DNA of 15,024 nucleotides from Gallionellaceae bacterium UBA6222 (lineage in GTDB: Bacteria; Pseudomonadota; Gammaproteobacteria; Burkholderiales; Gallionellaceae): the NCBI GenBank assembly GCA_002421915.1, contig DISA01000081.1, forward strand, positions 211 to 15,234. The letters are read 5' to 3'. Of the stretch, positions 14,432 through 15,024 are shown piece after piece. Made by a program: the position numbers and the translations under genes. Positions within the stretch are counted from its first letter, which is position 1. Each line of letters begins with the position of its first letter. The notes under the pieces are model-generated. The model was given only the letters and a program-made list of their open reading frames with translations. It was not told where the DNA came from and did no database searches.

Positions 14432-15024
14432 ATGGCAAAAGCAAAAACGATCTATTCCTGTACCGAGTGCGGCGGGCAATCGCCCAAATGGCAGGGACAG
14501 TGCCCGCATTGCGGCGCGTGGAACACGCTGGTCGAGACGGTGGCGGAAGCGCTGCCTGCGGCCGGCAAGAACCGCTACAGCGCGTTGGCGGCATCCGGCA
14601 GGTTGCAACAACTGGCCGAGGTGGAAGCAAGCGAGGTGTCGCGCACGCCCACTGGCATTGCCGAGTTCGACCGCGTGCTGGGTGGCGGACTGGTGGAAGG
14701 CGGCGTGGTGCTGATCGGCGGCGATCCCGGCATCGGCAAATCCACCCTGTTGTTGCAGGCTTTGGCACACCTCTCAACAAGCAGCAAAGTTCTCTACGTT
14801 AGCGGCGAAGAATCGGCGCAGCAGATCGCGTTGCGCGCCAAACGCCTGGCACTGGATGCGCGCGAAGTGCATCTGCTTCCGGAGATTCAACTGGAAAAGA
14901 TTCAGGCCACCATTACCCACGAGAAACCGGATGTGGTGGTGATCGACTCCATCCAGACCGTGTATTCAGAACAGCTCACTTCCGCCCCCGGTTCGGTGGC
15001 GCAGGTGCGCGAATGCGCGGCGCA
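14432..15024 (+). CDS. radA: DNA repair protein RadA/Sms, N-terminal part (cut by window edge)
   Basis: 197 codons from ATG at 14432 run off the window end; family members are about 450-460 residues. The N-terminal zinc finger is complete (Cys10, Cys13, Cys24, Cys27 in YSCTECGGQSPKW and CPHCGAW). A RecA-like ATPase core follows, with the GGGLVEGGVVLIGG strand, Walker A GDPGIGKST at 97-105, YVSGEES at 122-128, and Walker B VVVIDS at 168-173 followed by IQT. The KNRFG motif and Lon-like C-terminal domain lie beyond the edge. Known role: cytoplasmic DnaB-like helicase that drives branch migration in recombination intermediates. The ribosome site is weak. TATAGT at 14411-14416 could be a -10 box, but no good -35 accompanies it. 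Confidence 0.96.
   Translation, partial: MAKAKTIYSCTECGGQSPKWQGQCPHCGAWNTLVETVAEALPAAGKNRYSALAASGRLQQLAEVEASEVSRTPTGIAEFDRVLGGGLVEGGVVLIGGDPGIGKSTLLLQALAHLSTSSKVLYVSGEESAQQIALRAKRLALDAREVHLLPEIQLEKIQATITHEKPDVVVIDSIQTVYSEQLTSAPGSVAQVRECAA

Overview
The window looks like a chromosomal segment of a betaproteobacterium, probably of the Gallionellaceae/Nitrosomonadales type. That placement is an inference from GC-rich codon use, the style of the PAS/GGDEF/EAL proteins, and a c-type cytochrome cluster of the SHP/DHC kind. No tRNA, rRNA, CRISPR array, insertion sequence or phage gene was seen.

Layout. (1) 1-278, minus strand: the first 92 codons of aconitase A (acnA), with a ribosome site and a TATAAT -10 box, divergent from what follows. 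(2) 279-531: intergenic, with a 9-bp inverted repeat. (3) 532-10119, plus strand: a small single-helix membrane protein (TTG start), then three large tandem membrane proteins of 922, 1110 and 1050 residues. Each ends in a GGDEF domain plus an EAL domain, but each has a different N-terminal sensor: Cache-like/HAMP/PAS, MASE1 plus three PAS, and a helical periplasmic domain plus three PAS. The second and third share a 382-bp PAS block that is about 95% identical in DNA. A strong terminator follows at 10177-10209. (4) 10310-12578, plus strand: a four-gene electron-transfer operon made of a cytochrome b561-like protein, an exported protein with four predicted helices and an internal duplication, an SHP-type monohaem cytochrome c (DUF1924) and a dihaem cytochrome c. 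It ends in a terminator at 12603-12628. (5) 12636-14225, minus strand: an FAD-dependent dehydrogenase of the COG2509 type. (6) 14226-14431: intergenic, with a REP-like imperfect palindrome. (7) 14432-end, plus strand: the N-terminal 197 codons of RadA.

How the genes may work together. The b561-like protein should take electrons from the quinol pool and pass them to the dihaem cytochrome and then to the ligand-binding SHP cytochrome in the periplasm. The three sensor proteins next door keep all recognisable diguanylate cyclase and phosphodiesterase motifs, so they should interconvert GTP, c-di-GMP and pGpG in response to membrane or periplasmic signals. A functional link between the redox operon and the c-di-GMP array is only suggested by position. 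A strong terminator separates them, so they are not one operon. The least explained gene is the four-helix protein at 10959-11591.
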